A stretch of DNA of 64,000 nt. Origin: a virus. The translations under genes were made by a program, and so were the position numbers. Where the stretch lies: positions 28,304-92,303 of the IMG/VR virus record IMGVR_UViG_3300009149_006183; one strand, 5' to 3'. This document shows positions 16,756 to 26,586 of this stretch, piece by piece. Every line of letters begins with the position of its first letter. The stretch's first letter is position 1. The notes below the pieces were generated by a model. That model was not told where the DNA came from. It searched no databases and worked only from the letters and a program-made list of their open reading frames with translations.

Positions 16756-19700
16756 TTATTCATCTTTTTTAAAAAGATATCCCCAACCATAGATTTTGAC
16801 AGTAGAATCTGTATTATAGTTTTTAATTTCATTGGCTATCTTTAAAAATTGTCTATTGGCAATATTAATCGTAAAATTACTGTATTTCTGCGTTTTAAAT
16901 AATATCTCTCCACGCCTGGGGTATGCAAAGTATTCACTATTGTTTACTATATCTCCGTCACTATTAAATAAAACAATAAATGCCCCATCAGCCCACGGCC
17001 CATTTGTAGTTTTATAAAGAAATTTGTCAACTCGAATTAAAGGCTCGAAGGATTGTCCTAAAAATTCTCCGTCTCTTTTAGGAATAATAAACTTGCCATT
17101 TTTATCTTGAGAAGGAACTCCGTAATTCCCAAAATCTAGCCAGTCAGCCGAAGTACTAGACAATGATATTCCAGATTTAATAAATTGACTATATATATCT
17201 GTTGAGTCTGTTTCTGTGCTAACAACTATTTCTTTTATTGGAGTCAACAAATCAATAGAATTAGTGAATATATAATCGATCTTCGGTTTTGTTATATCTA
17301 TAAAAAGCCCAGTGACTAAAGGATCTGGAAAAGATCCGCCATATTCATTATAAACTAAGCCTGATAATAATTCAAAATCGAATTTAATATATTTTCCATC
17401 TATTTCGCTCAAATTAACGGTTGCATTCGGTTCAATCCAGTTAGAATACTCTGTATAATTATACCGATCCTGACTAATTGCAAATCTCCACCTACCATCC
17501 GAGCTAGACGGTAGAGTAAAATACGCTGTCAAATTATTTATTCTATAAATATCTAAAAAGTCATAAATATACGTTGCAGAGCCATAGCCTAACGATCCAC
17601 GAACGCCACCAGATAATAGACCGATATAATCGTTGATAGAATCAGTGTCATTTAGCGTGAGACTCTGTCCTTTTGTTTTATTAGATATGAGATTATAATC
17701 TTTTATTATAGTCTGTTCGTATAATGATGGAGAAATATCATTGAATGATATATTTGAAATAATTACAGGAACATTTTCTGAACCTATTCCCAAAACCCTA
17801 TCTATGGCCCCATTAGTGGTTATTGTTGATGAATTAGGCTCGTCGTCACAAAATACCATAATCAATTTTTTGTCATCGTCGTATAATATATTTGATAAAT
17901 CAATAGTACTTTCCTCGATAGCCGATTGTAAAGGAGAGTTCCCTATAGGCTCTAAAGTCGAAAGAGTATCTATTATATCTATCGCTTCGTTGCCACCAAT
18001 CGGAATTGCGGTTAATGTCTCTATTTCTGAAATATATCCAGAACTGGATTTGCAATTTATATACGAAGCATTATTTTGATATAATTTGTTTGATAAAATA
18101 GAAATGATTTCGTCTTCACCGGTCATCTGTTTGATTGTAATATTATTACTAATATTCGATCCATCGATATCAAGATAAACAATTGGATTATCTATTGAGA
18201 CAAACCCAATAAAGTTCTTGCCAACATAATTACTATCTATAATAGTAACCTGTAAAACTATTTTATATTGAATATTATCTTCTGACTCGTTAAATAAAGC
18301 CGTATTCGTTACTAGATTTAAAACGTCTTCTGACCGGGCACGGACAAGGACATTTCCGCTACCATTTAATAATATTAACCGACCGTCATCCAACTCTACA
18401 TTATAACTGGCGAATTCAGTTGGTATTGTATATATAAGTTCTCCTGTAGCAGAAGCTGATTGTATAAACCCTTTGATACTAACCTCGATATCTCCTGTAA
18501 ATTCAGTTCCAGTCTCATCTTCAAGATTTATATGTATATTTATTCCCTGCTTATTGTTCAATAACAAAGTGCCTGTTGATATTTCAGAGTTTATTAGTAA
18601 GAAGCTTTCCGACTTGCCGCTTTTAATTCCACCGTAGATATATAAATAAGTAGTCCCAGCAACGCTAGCAACCGAACAAGCCGCCCCATTAAGTCCATAG
18701 ATTAAACCGTCTTGTTCGGTAGCATTAAACTCTGAAGAGGCGTAGTTTACAACATTAAAACTTCTTAAAAATTCGCTATCGATATTAGCTCCACCCATTA
18801 TATATAGATTTTTCATATAATTACACGCCGCCGACTTATAATTAGGAAACGGCATATTCAACCAATATTTATCAGATAGTTCTACAGTTTCTGTAGAGAT
18901 ATTATAATTAAAACTATCTTTCATTATTACTTCAGTTCCACTTATATCTGATGCTCCACCTAAAACGTAAATAGTACTATCCTTTACAAAAGAATAAGGG
19001 GAGAATCTTAAATAAAACGACAACTCGCTGTCTATAGTATCAGAATACGACCAAGAATTTCCGGCTATATTATATTTAAGAATTCTATCATTATAAATAT
19101 TAGTTCTACCATCAAAAGAGATGTCCCTTATGCCGCTTAATATATAAACATTTCCAGAAATGATTTCTGCGACACCATAAGCTATTCCATATTTAGCGTC
19201 AGATTCTACAATATCTATCTCGCTAATCGACGGCATATCTCTCAAAATTAACCAAGAGTCGTTAACTGTATCATATCTTTCTACTGATTGGCTTACCGAC
19301 AAAGCATTACTCTCGACATCGTATACTAATCCACCAAATATATAAATATAATTTCCTAAAACAATGGACTCTGCGGCAAATTTTTTAATGGGAGACGGCT
19401 CTTTTGTCGTCCATGTCTCAGTAGTCGGATTATACTCTTCTACCGAATCTTCTATTATATTGCTATTTAGTCCACCAATAACATATATCTTATTATTAAC
19501 TGTTTGCCCTACAAAAAAAGCTCTAGAAATGGTCATGTCATCCTTTGATTCCCAACCAGAACTTAAGCCGGTATCAATATCCATACGGTACGTTTCTTTT
19601 GAAAACATGTTTCCCTCATTACCTGCGGCAGTATCTTCGTCATCAAAAAAGAATTTAATTTTAAATACTTTGACAGTGTTTACTGCTTCGCCAAGATTAT

Positions 19701-22700
19701 AAGGAAATATCACATACAACTCTGACTTAAACGTCTCATTTGCGGGTATTGGATTTAAGACAATAGAAGCATAACTTCTTATATCTTCTGAATAGTCAGG
19801 TATAATATGATTTATGCAGTAAACTAGATTGTCTTCAACATTTAGCACCGGATCTCCAAAGTTAACGGTCTGACAGAATATAGGAGTTCCGGCTTCTACT
19901 GGGTATCCTCCACAAGAAACATCTATAATAATCTCGTTTTTAGAAATTCCATCGACAACTAGATTATCAACAGTAGCTCCATTTACTCTTTTGTCTATTA
20001 CTGTTATATGCAACGACTCGCGAGGAATAAGTATTGACGGGATAAGAGTATCACTGACACCTCCTCCACCCGTCAAGGATATAACTTTTCCGTCGAATAC
20101 AGTTGTTAGTGATCCTGATATTGTAATCTCATTAAGATATTCTATAATATTATTATCTGGCATGCACCCGCATATTGGCTCAACGGTTTGAGTTCCAACC
20201 GAATATTGATTATAGTTCTTAATTTCTCCTTCTGCTACCGGCCCAGGATTTTTGTACCATTGAGCGGCCATGATAATCATGTCTTTCACGGTTATCGCCC
20301 CGTCACCGTCCAGATCCCCCTCTGCCAACGTAGCTCCGTTTGTTCCATAATATGATATGAGTGTCGCAAAATCCGCCGAGTCTACGCTTCCATCTCCAGT
20401 TAGATCTCCTGATGCTCCGGAAATTCCCAAAGACTCTCCGAACACTTTGTTAATCCTAAAATATACGTTAGTAAACAGTGCATCTTCCAAGGCAACATAA
20501 GCATGACCGAATGATGATGACGCGTTGCTTGTATCTAATTCGGCCCGGCCGGTATACGGATCTATTATTTCGACAACATCTCCCCATAAAATTTCGACTG
20601 CTGGATCGCTTGCAGAAATATAAACCAATTGCCCAGGCTCTAACTCGTATATGGTTTTGCCGAGAGTTAGCATACAACCCCTAAAGCAATCAGAATATTT
20701 TGTAGTAGAGCTAGAAGCATCATGAGATATCGTCATTTTAGCGTAGTCAATACCATCAGAAAATACCTCTTGTTTTAAGTCGTCAAATTCCATTAAAAAG
20801 TGAGAAGAGGCAGATGATTGTCCGGTATCTAGTAATGGTTTATAGACTAAAGTAGAAGAAACCGTCTCTGAAACACCATTATATATAACAGAAGCGGTTA
20901 AAACATTTCTCTCAAATACCGGCTGCGAATTGTCATTATAGCTTAATGGTTGTATCGCAAATAGCGGCCCAATAAAGACATTATCAGCAACACCATTCGT
21001 TATATAAGAATACACGCCATCTGATTTAGAAACAGAATCTCGCGAAAAGATTGGACGACTAGTAGAGTTATCATCTTTTGCTAGAGTCCATTTAACCAGA
21101 GTATTATCATCCGGATAAGAAACTAAATCTAAGTCGTCTGGATTATCTGGATCTACAATATATACATTGGCAAATTGTTCTAGAGTATTAATTCCATCAG
21201 ATAATGGAACATTTGGAAGTAAATTTATTTTTAGGGTATTAGCGAACACAACAAAAAACTTTTTAATTATTTCAAGACTATTTACAGTTGCTTTAACATA
21301 TATTAAAATCTTTTGCGGAGTTTCTGGGGGCAAAATATCTATATCGCAATATCTCATAGCCGCAGCAGCTTCAGGCTCTCCAGACGAGTCTAGGGGGTCT
21401 AAATCTCTTACTAAGGTCGGTAATACTCCAGAACTAGCCCGTATTATATCATTTCTTGTTGAAGCAATAGGCTCGATATTTGACGATAAATCTTTATCTG
21501 CGTTATATATAGCAACTTCTATTTTATTTGGTCCCAAATATCTATTTCCACCAGAAGAAAACGAATTATAAGAGAATAAAGATCTTACTGTAAAGACCTC
21601 TGACGAGTTAATATATGCTCCATCATAGGTTTTAATTTCTTTAGTAGCATTGTTTAAAGCTTCAACTTCTTTTTGAAAAACAAGATTAATAAATTTATTT
21701 TTTAGGTTAGATAATTGCAAAGAAAAAGGATTAGAAAACCTTATTAAAAGCGGAATGGTCGTATATTCAAAAATATTTTCAGTATACGCCCCATTAGCAT
21801 CTATAGTACTATTAACGTCTTCTACATAAAATGTGGGAGTTATCGTTACATTTATCTTATCCAGGTTCCTTAGTAATTTTCCATTATCAGAAATAGATTT
21901 TATTCTCAAAGAAAATAACCCACTAGAATATCCAGACACAATATTAGACGTTACTATCCTAGATAACTCAGCATCGCTGACTGGAGTAAATGAAGTTTCC
22001 CCGTTAAAGATATCTTCAGCGTAATCGTCCGCTAAAACCTGTTGCACAGAAATATTTAATGATACCTTAATATCTTTATCCAGCACAGCTCCGAAATCGT
22101 TCACTATCTTAGAATAGATGACCATTTCCTCAGAGAATAGAGCATCAATAGTTCTATCTTTAATCGGATCATCCCACGATAAACTTATAGAATTGCTATC
22201 GAGTATTTCATAAGATAACCCTGTTACCATTTTTGTAGGGATGTCTTCATTGTTATTTCTAGAAGATGGTAAGCCAACAATGTTCTCTACAGGAGAGGTT
22301 CTTCTATACCTATCTATTGAGAATATAGAATAAAAATGTGTGATTTCATTAACCAATTCAGTATGCACATACTCTTCTAAAACACCTTCAAATATTTTTG
22401 TGCCAGTCTTCTTGCCGTCTTTTATGATAGGATAGGAATCATTAGAGTAATATATAGCACTTCGCCTGCTACCATCAAAAGAATTACCTGACCACTCTAA
22501 GTGTGTTTTGTTTTTTCCAGATGAAATTGACACACTATTTAAAGATAGCATTACATTATCAACACTTATATTCTGAAAAGCTTCAGCGGACATTCCAGGA
22601 ATATAAACCGGAAGATTTGGCGACTCAAAGATGTTGCTATAGACACCATCGCTATTAACAGAGAATATTCTAAAATTGTAAGTACTATCTACAATAAAAT

Positions 22701-24234
22701 CTTCTCTATACGAAAAATAAGTATCTCCGATGACTAGCGGTCTATTATATACAGATGTTCCATCTTGTTCATTAGAAGGTATTGTAAAATCATTTTTGAT
22801 AATCTGAATAGCATTTATATTAGAAATATCGGGGATAGTAAAATCTAAAATAACAATTCTATCTCCATTATCAGTATCGGTAACGATAGATTCTGAGGCA
22901 TAAGAACTAATATACGCTGGAGGTCTATACGCTTCGTGAACACTAATTTCCGTCATATACCCGTGAAAAAATGAAACATCATCACCGCCGATATATATAT
23001 TCATATCAGTAAGAGCAGAAAAAACAGAAGATGTAATTACACTATCTGTCTGATCGATTTCTCCGTTTATATACATTGATAGGCTTCCGGTCGCACCTAT
23101 AGAAACTGCAACATGAACCCACTCATCCGCCGCTATATTGCTAATCGAATCTGTAGTGGACCCATTTATATTAAACCTCAATTTATTATTATTTAAATAT
23201 AAGCCCCAATCTATATCTATTCCATTAGTCCTTGTAATTATTGGAATATTCGCCCCAGAAGTATCAAAAGCGTGTACCCATCCCATAACTGCAAATGGAC
23301 TGCTATATATTAACGAATTATACTCGTCGTCTGTTATTAGAAGATTGTCTACTCCATTAAATCTTAAACCAGATTCTCCAACTGGAACTTGATCTTTATT
23401 AAGCCAGTACGGGCTTGAACCTTCAATAGATAAGTCATTAAGAGTAGTAAAGTCGTAGGCAATATCTCCATCACCCTCGTCAAAATGCCAGACGGATAAT
23501 ACATTATCAACCACAACCGACGATCCCTTCAACACTCTATAACTAAAATTATTTATCGCCGGAGGAGCAGTAGAATCCTTTGGAAGTACCATCATTTGCG
23601 TAGGATCGCTAAAATTGCCATTTTCATCATAGGTATACACATTGTAATAATAAAGTGTTCCAGCGGTTAGAGAACTGTCTATTACTTTATTTGCAAGGCT
23701 GTCCAGAACTTCTTCTCCATCTGTCGGTCCGGTAGGAAAAGACCCAATTTTTCTAACGACTTTCACCCCATATATATTGTTAATTTGATCAGCATAGGCG
23801 TTATCCGTCTGTATAAAATTTACATTAAATAAGTCATTAATAGATAAAGCCCCAGTAAAAATAATTTTTACTCTTTGTCCCCCATATTTAACGATATTAT
23901 ATTCAACGTTACCAGGATAAGACTCGGAAATATTACTAATGAGACCTGTAATAATGTCAAATCTATTTTTATCGATATCGTTCCAAGACATACTTCCACT
24001 GTGATCTACGATGATATTTATCAATTTGTCTGTTAAGTCTAGAGAAATATCTTTTCCGCCAGATAAATTATTTACAAGTTTTGTCTCATTTAGATCAACA
24101 CCTGTAAATGTATTCTCGCTAATTGTCTCGCTAACAGGCGGATTGGTTTCGATATAGTTTCCGTACGCGTCTAGCGGATCGAAATCACTAAAGACTTTGA
24201 AAGCAAATTTTTTATTATAATCTAATGTCCACAT
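16756..24234 (-). CDS. Giant multidomain tail/fibre protein: vWA-like, LamG, FN3, dockerin, Kelch
   Basis: The protein has 2,492 residues. Near the N-terminus IIVDHSGSMSW carries a MIDAS-like DxSxS (77, 79, 81) of a von Willebrand A domain. A LamG/concanavalin-like domain (about 240-440) contains the strand WHFDEGDGDIAYD. FN3-like segments follow. About residues 1272-1327 is a type I dockerin-like pair of EF-hand loops (DLTGDGSVDSADF and DLDGDGAITVKDM). Kelch-type propeller repeats occupy about 1555-1885 (YVIGG, YIFGG, YVLGG and similar). A late segment with PLQSAIEES and LIMVFCDDEPN resembles the second half of a vWA domain. It is the last gene of the tail-tip cluster, consistent with a long receptor-binding fibre. 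No enzyme motif is seen. Confidence 0.85.
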   Translation of the reverse strand: MWTLDYNKKFAFKVFSDFDPLDAYGNYIETNPPVSETISENTFTGVDLNETKLVNNLSGGKDISLDLTDKLINIIVDHSGSMSWNDIDKNRFDIITGLISNISESYPGNVEYNIVKYGGQRVKIIFTGALSINDLFNVNFIQTDNAYADQINNIYGVKVVRKIGSFPTGPTDGEEVLDSLANKVIDSSLTAGTLYYYNVYTYDENGNFSDPTQMMVLPKDSTAPPAINNFSYRVLKGSSVVVDNVLSVWHFDEGDGDIAYDFTTLNDLSIEGSSPYWLNKDQVPVGESGLRFNGVDNLLITDDEYNSLIYSSPFAVMGWVHAFDTSGANIPIITRTNGIDIDWGLYLNNNKLRFNINGSTTDSISNIAADEWVHVAVSIGATGSLSMYINGEIDQTDSVITSSVFSALTDMNIYIGGDDVSFFHGYMTEISVHEAYRPPAYISSYASESIVTDTDNGDRIVILDFTIPDISNINAIQIIKNDFTIPSNEQDGTSVYNRPLVIGDTYFSYREDFIVDSTYNFRIFSVNSDGVYSNIFESPNLPVYIPGMSAEAFQNISVDNVMLSLNSVSISSGKNKTHLEWSGNSFDGSRRSAIYYSNDSYPIIKDGKKTGTKIFEGVLEEYVHTELVNEITHFYSIFSIDRYRRTSPVENIVGLPSSRNNNEDIPTKMVTGLSYEILDSNSISLSWDDPIKDRTIDALFSEEMVIYSKIVNDFGAVLDKDIKVSLNISVQQVLADDYAEDIFNGETSFTPVSDAELSRIVTSNIVSGYSSGLFSLRIKSISDNGKLLRNLDKINVTITPTFYVEDVNSTIDANGAYTENIFEYTTIPLLIRFSNPFSLQLSNLKNKFINLVFQKEVEALNNATKEIKTYDGAYINSSEVFTVRSLFSYNSFSSGGNRYLGPNKIEVAIYNADKDLSSNIEPIASTRNDIIRASSGVLPTLVRDLDPLDSSGEPEAAAAMRYCDIDILPPETPQKILIYVKATVNSLEIIKKFFVVFANTLKINLLPNVPLSDGINTLEQFANVYIVDPDNPDDLDLVSYPDDNTLVKWTLAKDDNSTSRPIFSRDSVSKSDGVYSYITNGVADNVFIGPLFAIQPLSYNDNSQPVFERNVLTASVIYNGVSETVSSTLVYKPLLDTGQSSASSHFLMEFDDLKQEVFSDGIDYAKMTISHDASSSTTKYSDCFRGCMLTLGKTIYELEPGQLVYISASDPAVEILWGDVVEIIDPYTGRAELDTSNASSSFGHAYVALEDALFTNVYFRINKVFGESLGISGASGDLTGDGSVDSADFATLISYYGTNGATLAEGDLDGDGAITVKDMIIMAAQWYKNPGPVAEGEIKNYNQYSVGTQTVEPICGCMPDNNIIEYLNEITISGSLTTVFDGKVISLTGGGGVSDTLIPSILIPRESLHITVIDKRVNGATVDNLVVDGISKNEIIIDVSCGGYPVEAGTPIFCQTVNFGDPVLNVEDNLVYCINHIIPDYSEDIRSYASIVLNPIPANETFKSELYVIFPYNLGEAVNTVKVFKIKFFFDDEDTAAGNEGNMFSKETYRMDIDTGLSSGWESKDDMTISRAFFVGQTVNNKIYVIGGLNSNIIEDSVEEYNPTTETWTTKEPSPIKKFAAESIVLGNYIYIFGGLVYDVESNALSVSQSVERYDTVNDSWLILRDMPSISEIDIVESDAKYGIAYGVAEIISGNVYILSGIRDISFDGRTNIYNDRILKYNIAGNSWSYSDTIDSELSFYLRFSPYSFVKDSTIYVLGGASDISGTEVIMKDSFNYNISTETVELSDKYWLNMPFPNYKSAACNYMKNLYIMGGANIDSEFLRSFNVVNYASSEFNATEQDGLIYGLNGAACSVASVAGTTYLYIYGGIKSGKSESFLLINSEISTGTLLLNNKQGINIHINLEDETGTEFTGDIEVSIKGFIQSASATGELIYTIPTEFASYNVELDDGRLILLNGSGNVLVRARSEDVLNLVTNTALFNESEDNIQYKIVLQVTIIDSNYVGKNFIGFVSIDNPIVYLDIDGSNISNNITIKQMTGEDEIISILSNKLYQNNASYINCKSSSGYISEIETLTAIPIGGNEAIDIIDTLSTLEPIGNSPLQSAIEESTIDLSNILYDDDKKLIMVFCDDEPNSSTITTNGAIDRVLGIGSENVPVIISNISFNDISPSLYEQTIIKDYNLISNKTKGQSLTLNDTDSINDYIGLLSGGVRGSLGYGSATYIYDFLDIYRINNLTAYFTLPSSSDGRWRFAISQDRYNYTEYSNWIEPNATVNLSEIDGKYIKFDFELLSGLVYNEYGGSFPDPLVTGLFIDITKPKIDYIFTNSIDLLTPIKEIVVSTETDSTDIYSQFIKSGISLSSTSADWLDFGNYGVPSQDKNGKFIIPKRDGEFLGQSFEPLIRVDKFLYKTTNGPWADGAFIVLFNSDGDIVNNSEYFAYPRRGEILFKTQKYSNFTINIANRQFLKIANEIKNYNTDSTVKIYGWGYLFKKDE

Positions 24235-24237
24235 AAT

Positions 24238-26586
24238 TTACTCGTTATATACCGATGGTTCGAGAGAGTACTCATCTGCGTCTACTCTCTCCCAAGTTAT
24301 AAAGTTTTTATTATTAGATCCTGATACAGAAAAATATAGAGCATAAGAATCTAAGAAATCATTTGTTAAAGAAGAATCTATAAAATTCAAATCAAAATTA
24401 TACCACCCATCCTGCCGCAACTCACTAATAGATGTTTTAAAATCATGGATATATAGCGGCGTAGTCGGCTCAGAAGATCCATCGACTTCATACACTCCTA
24501 TATGTGCAGTTATAAAAGGAGATTCTGTTTGTGTTAAAGCTGAATTTCCCGCCGGGGCGGCGCTTGGATTAATAGCTATCTGATCAAGGACAATATCTTC
24601 CGTATATAATCTTATTCCTAGATCATAAATGTTTCCATTTGATAGAGATATTGATCCAAGGCTATGCCACTCCCAATCTAATCCTGCAAAAGTTATATTA
24701 TATACGGATTTAAGGGCGGAATTAATATTAACTTCTATATTACAAGAGCCGATTCCTCCTGGATCTTTTAAGCGAACGTATAAATCATTATTTCCTGTAT
24801 TTTTTATAGGATACTGGACTATACTAAAATCATCGGGGTCATCGGCTATCACGTAATTGATTATGCCATCAATATCGGAACCAACTGTTGTTATATTAAG
24901 ATCCTCGCCAACTCCACATGTAATTTGAGCATTCGTCGCAACCCCTCCGTTAACCCCAACCGGAACCACTCCAGTAGAACTATCGCCCGCTGATAACCAA
25001 GTATAACTTCCAGGGGCTAATGACGCCCCAATATACCAACCGACAACTCTAATTTTTTGTCCAGATGTCCCGCTTATAACAGCGAGACCCGTAGATCCTG
25101 CTGCAACATTTATGGCGACATCAAAAATACCGTTTTGGGCATCAACTAAAGAATAATTAAGAATTCCATCTATATCGGTCCCAACAGATGTTATATTCAG
25201 ATCTTCTCCAACCCCACATGTAATTTGAATATCTGTGGAGACAACTCCATTAATACCAATAGGAATTACCCCGGTTTTAACATCCGTACCAGATAGCCAC
25301 GTATAACTTCCAGACGCTATAGATGCTCCTAAATGCCAACCTGAAACCTGTATTCTCTTTCCTGGGACTCCATCTAGAACTTTAGTAGTACCAGCAGAAA
25401 CATTAATAATAGAATCTAAATCATTAACCGAGGATACTTCGTCTTCTAAGGTATAATTAATAACTCCATAGATACCAGAGCCAACGGTTGTTATATTTAA
25501 ATCTTCACCAACGCCACACGCTATTTTCATATTCGGCGTACCGCCACTGAAAACTCCGATAGGAATAGTTCCAGTCTTAGGGTTTGCGGCAGATAATAGA
25601 GTATAACTACCAACCGCAACCGTTGATGCAAAATTCCACCCAGTAACTCTGATAATCTTACCGGGAACGCCAGTCACCACAGTTAAGCCAGTAGATCCAG
25701 CCGGTGCAGAAATAATAGCATCTAGAGTATCGTCTTGAGCGTCAATGACCCTATAATTAATTAAACCATCTATATCAGAAACGACCGCTGTTAAATTAAG
25801 GTCTTCTGAAGATCCACATGTTATTTGCTTTAATGTTGAGCTTCCACCATTTGCTCCGACAGGAATAATCCCAGTCTTGGGAGTTATATTTGAAACCCAA
25901 GTATAACTTCCGGCCGTATTAGCCCCCGCATACCATCCTACAATTTGTATTATTTTTCCAGCAATGGCATCTAATACTTTTGTGGTTCCAGCGGAAACAT
26001 TAATAACGGCATCTAATATGTCATTAGTATCTACAGACGGGTCAATAATTTCATAATTAACTATTCCATCTATATCCGCCCCAACAGTTGTTATGTTGAG
26101 GTCATCCCCGGTGGCACAAGTAAATTGAACATCGGTATTGCCACCTCCATTTATTCCTACAGGAATTACTCCAGTTTTGGAAGTAACGCCCGATAGCCAG
26201 GTATAGCTCCCCGGAGCTAAAGATGCTGCGACATACCATCCCAAAACTCTAATTTTCTTTCCAGGAACGCCAGCAACAATGGTTGTCGTCCCAGCCGAAA
26301 CATTAACTGAAGCATTTAAAGCATTTGTAGAAAATGAAGGATAGGCATCTGACGGATAAATTAGATATCCAGATCCGCTATATCCTGCTTCAACATCTGT
26401 ATAAAAAATTCTTTTAGGGCTATCTGTTAAAACGGAGAAATTACCTGCATCTATAACCGTTTGAGAAGAAACATCGAAAAATGCTCTATTATTAAATAAA
26501 CTTGTCAGTAGATAAGTAGAAGTTTTTGTCGGAATAAACTCCCCGTTTACTGAAAATATTTGAGCAGCCTTTGTTGCATTTATCAT
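24238..26586 (-). CDS. Tail protein with five tandem beta-rich repeats
   Basis: The 782-residue protein contains five tandem repeats of about 93-98 residues. Each runs from a NVSAGTT segment through GKxIRVxGW and GSYTWLS to VGxNGG, then ITCGVGEDLNIT and DIDGxxNY. The C-terminal ~200 residues differ, with an immunoglobulin-like or carbohydrate-binding appearance. The gene is 3 bases from the giant tail gene downstream and shares a stop-start overlap with the upstream fibre protein, so it is part of the same particle. The repeats suggest an elongated fibre shaft or a multivalent binding stalk. Confidence 0.75.
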   Translation of the reverse strand: MINATKAAQIFSVNGEFIPTKTSTYLLTSLFNNRAFFDVSSQTVIDAGNFSVLTDSPKRIFYTDVEAGYSGSGYLIYPSDAYPSFSTNALNASVNVSAGTTTIVAGVPGKKIRVLGWYVAASLAPGSYTWLSGVTSKTGVIPVGINGGGNTDVQFTCATGDDLNITTVGADIDGIVNYEIIDPSVDTNDILDAVINVSAGTTKVLDAIAGKIIQIVGWYAGANTAGSYTWVSNITPKTGIIPVGANGGSSTLKQITCGSSEDLNLTAVVSDIDGLINYRVIDAQDDTLDAIISAPAGSTGLTVVTGVPGKIIRVTGWNFASTVAVGSYTLLSAANPKTGTIPIGVFSGGTPNMKIACGVGEDLNITTVGSGIYGVINYTLEDEVSSVNDLDSIINVSAGTTKVLDGVPGKRIQVSGWHLGASIASGSYTWLSGTDVKTGVIPIGINGVVSTDIQITCGVGEDLNITSVGTDIDGILNYSLVDAQNGIFDVAINVAAGSTGLAVISGTSGQKIRVVGWYIGASLAPGSYTWLSAGDSSTGVVPVGVNGGVATNAQITCGVGEDLNITTVGSDIDGIINYVIADDPDDFSIVQYPIKNTGNNDLYVRLKDPGGIGSCNIEVNINSALKSVYNITFAGLDWEWHSLGSISLSNGNIYDLGIRLYTEDIVLDQIAINPSAAPAGNSALTQTESPFITAHIGVYEVDGSSEPTTPLYIHDFKTSISELRQDGWYNFDLNFIDSSLTNDFLDSYALYFSVSGSNNKNFITWERVDADEYSLEPSVYNE
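24835..26325 (-). repeat. Five tandem protein repeats (about 95 codons each)
   Basis: Five consecutive units of roughly 280-300 bases code the repeat NVSAGTT ... VGxNGG ... CGVGEDLNIT ... DIDGIINY. The units differ at many codons but keep the same order of motifs, so they are old, selected duplications rather than recent copies. Boundaries are approximate because I aligned them by eye. Confidence 0.8.

Noticed and set aside
20468-20684. Short ORFs on both strands within the giant tail gene
   Set aside because: They fall inside the continuous 2,492-residue frame, beside the dockerin-coding part, and have no own start signals or motifs.
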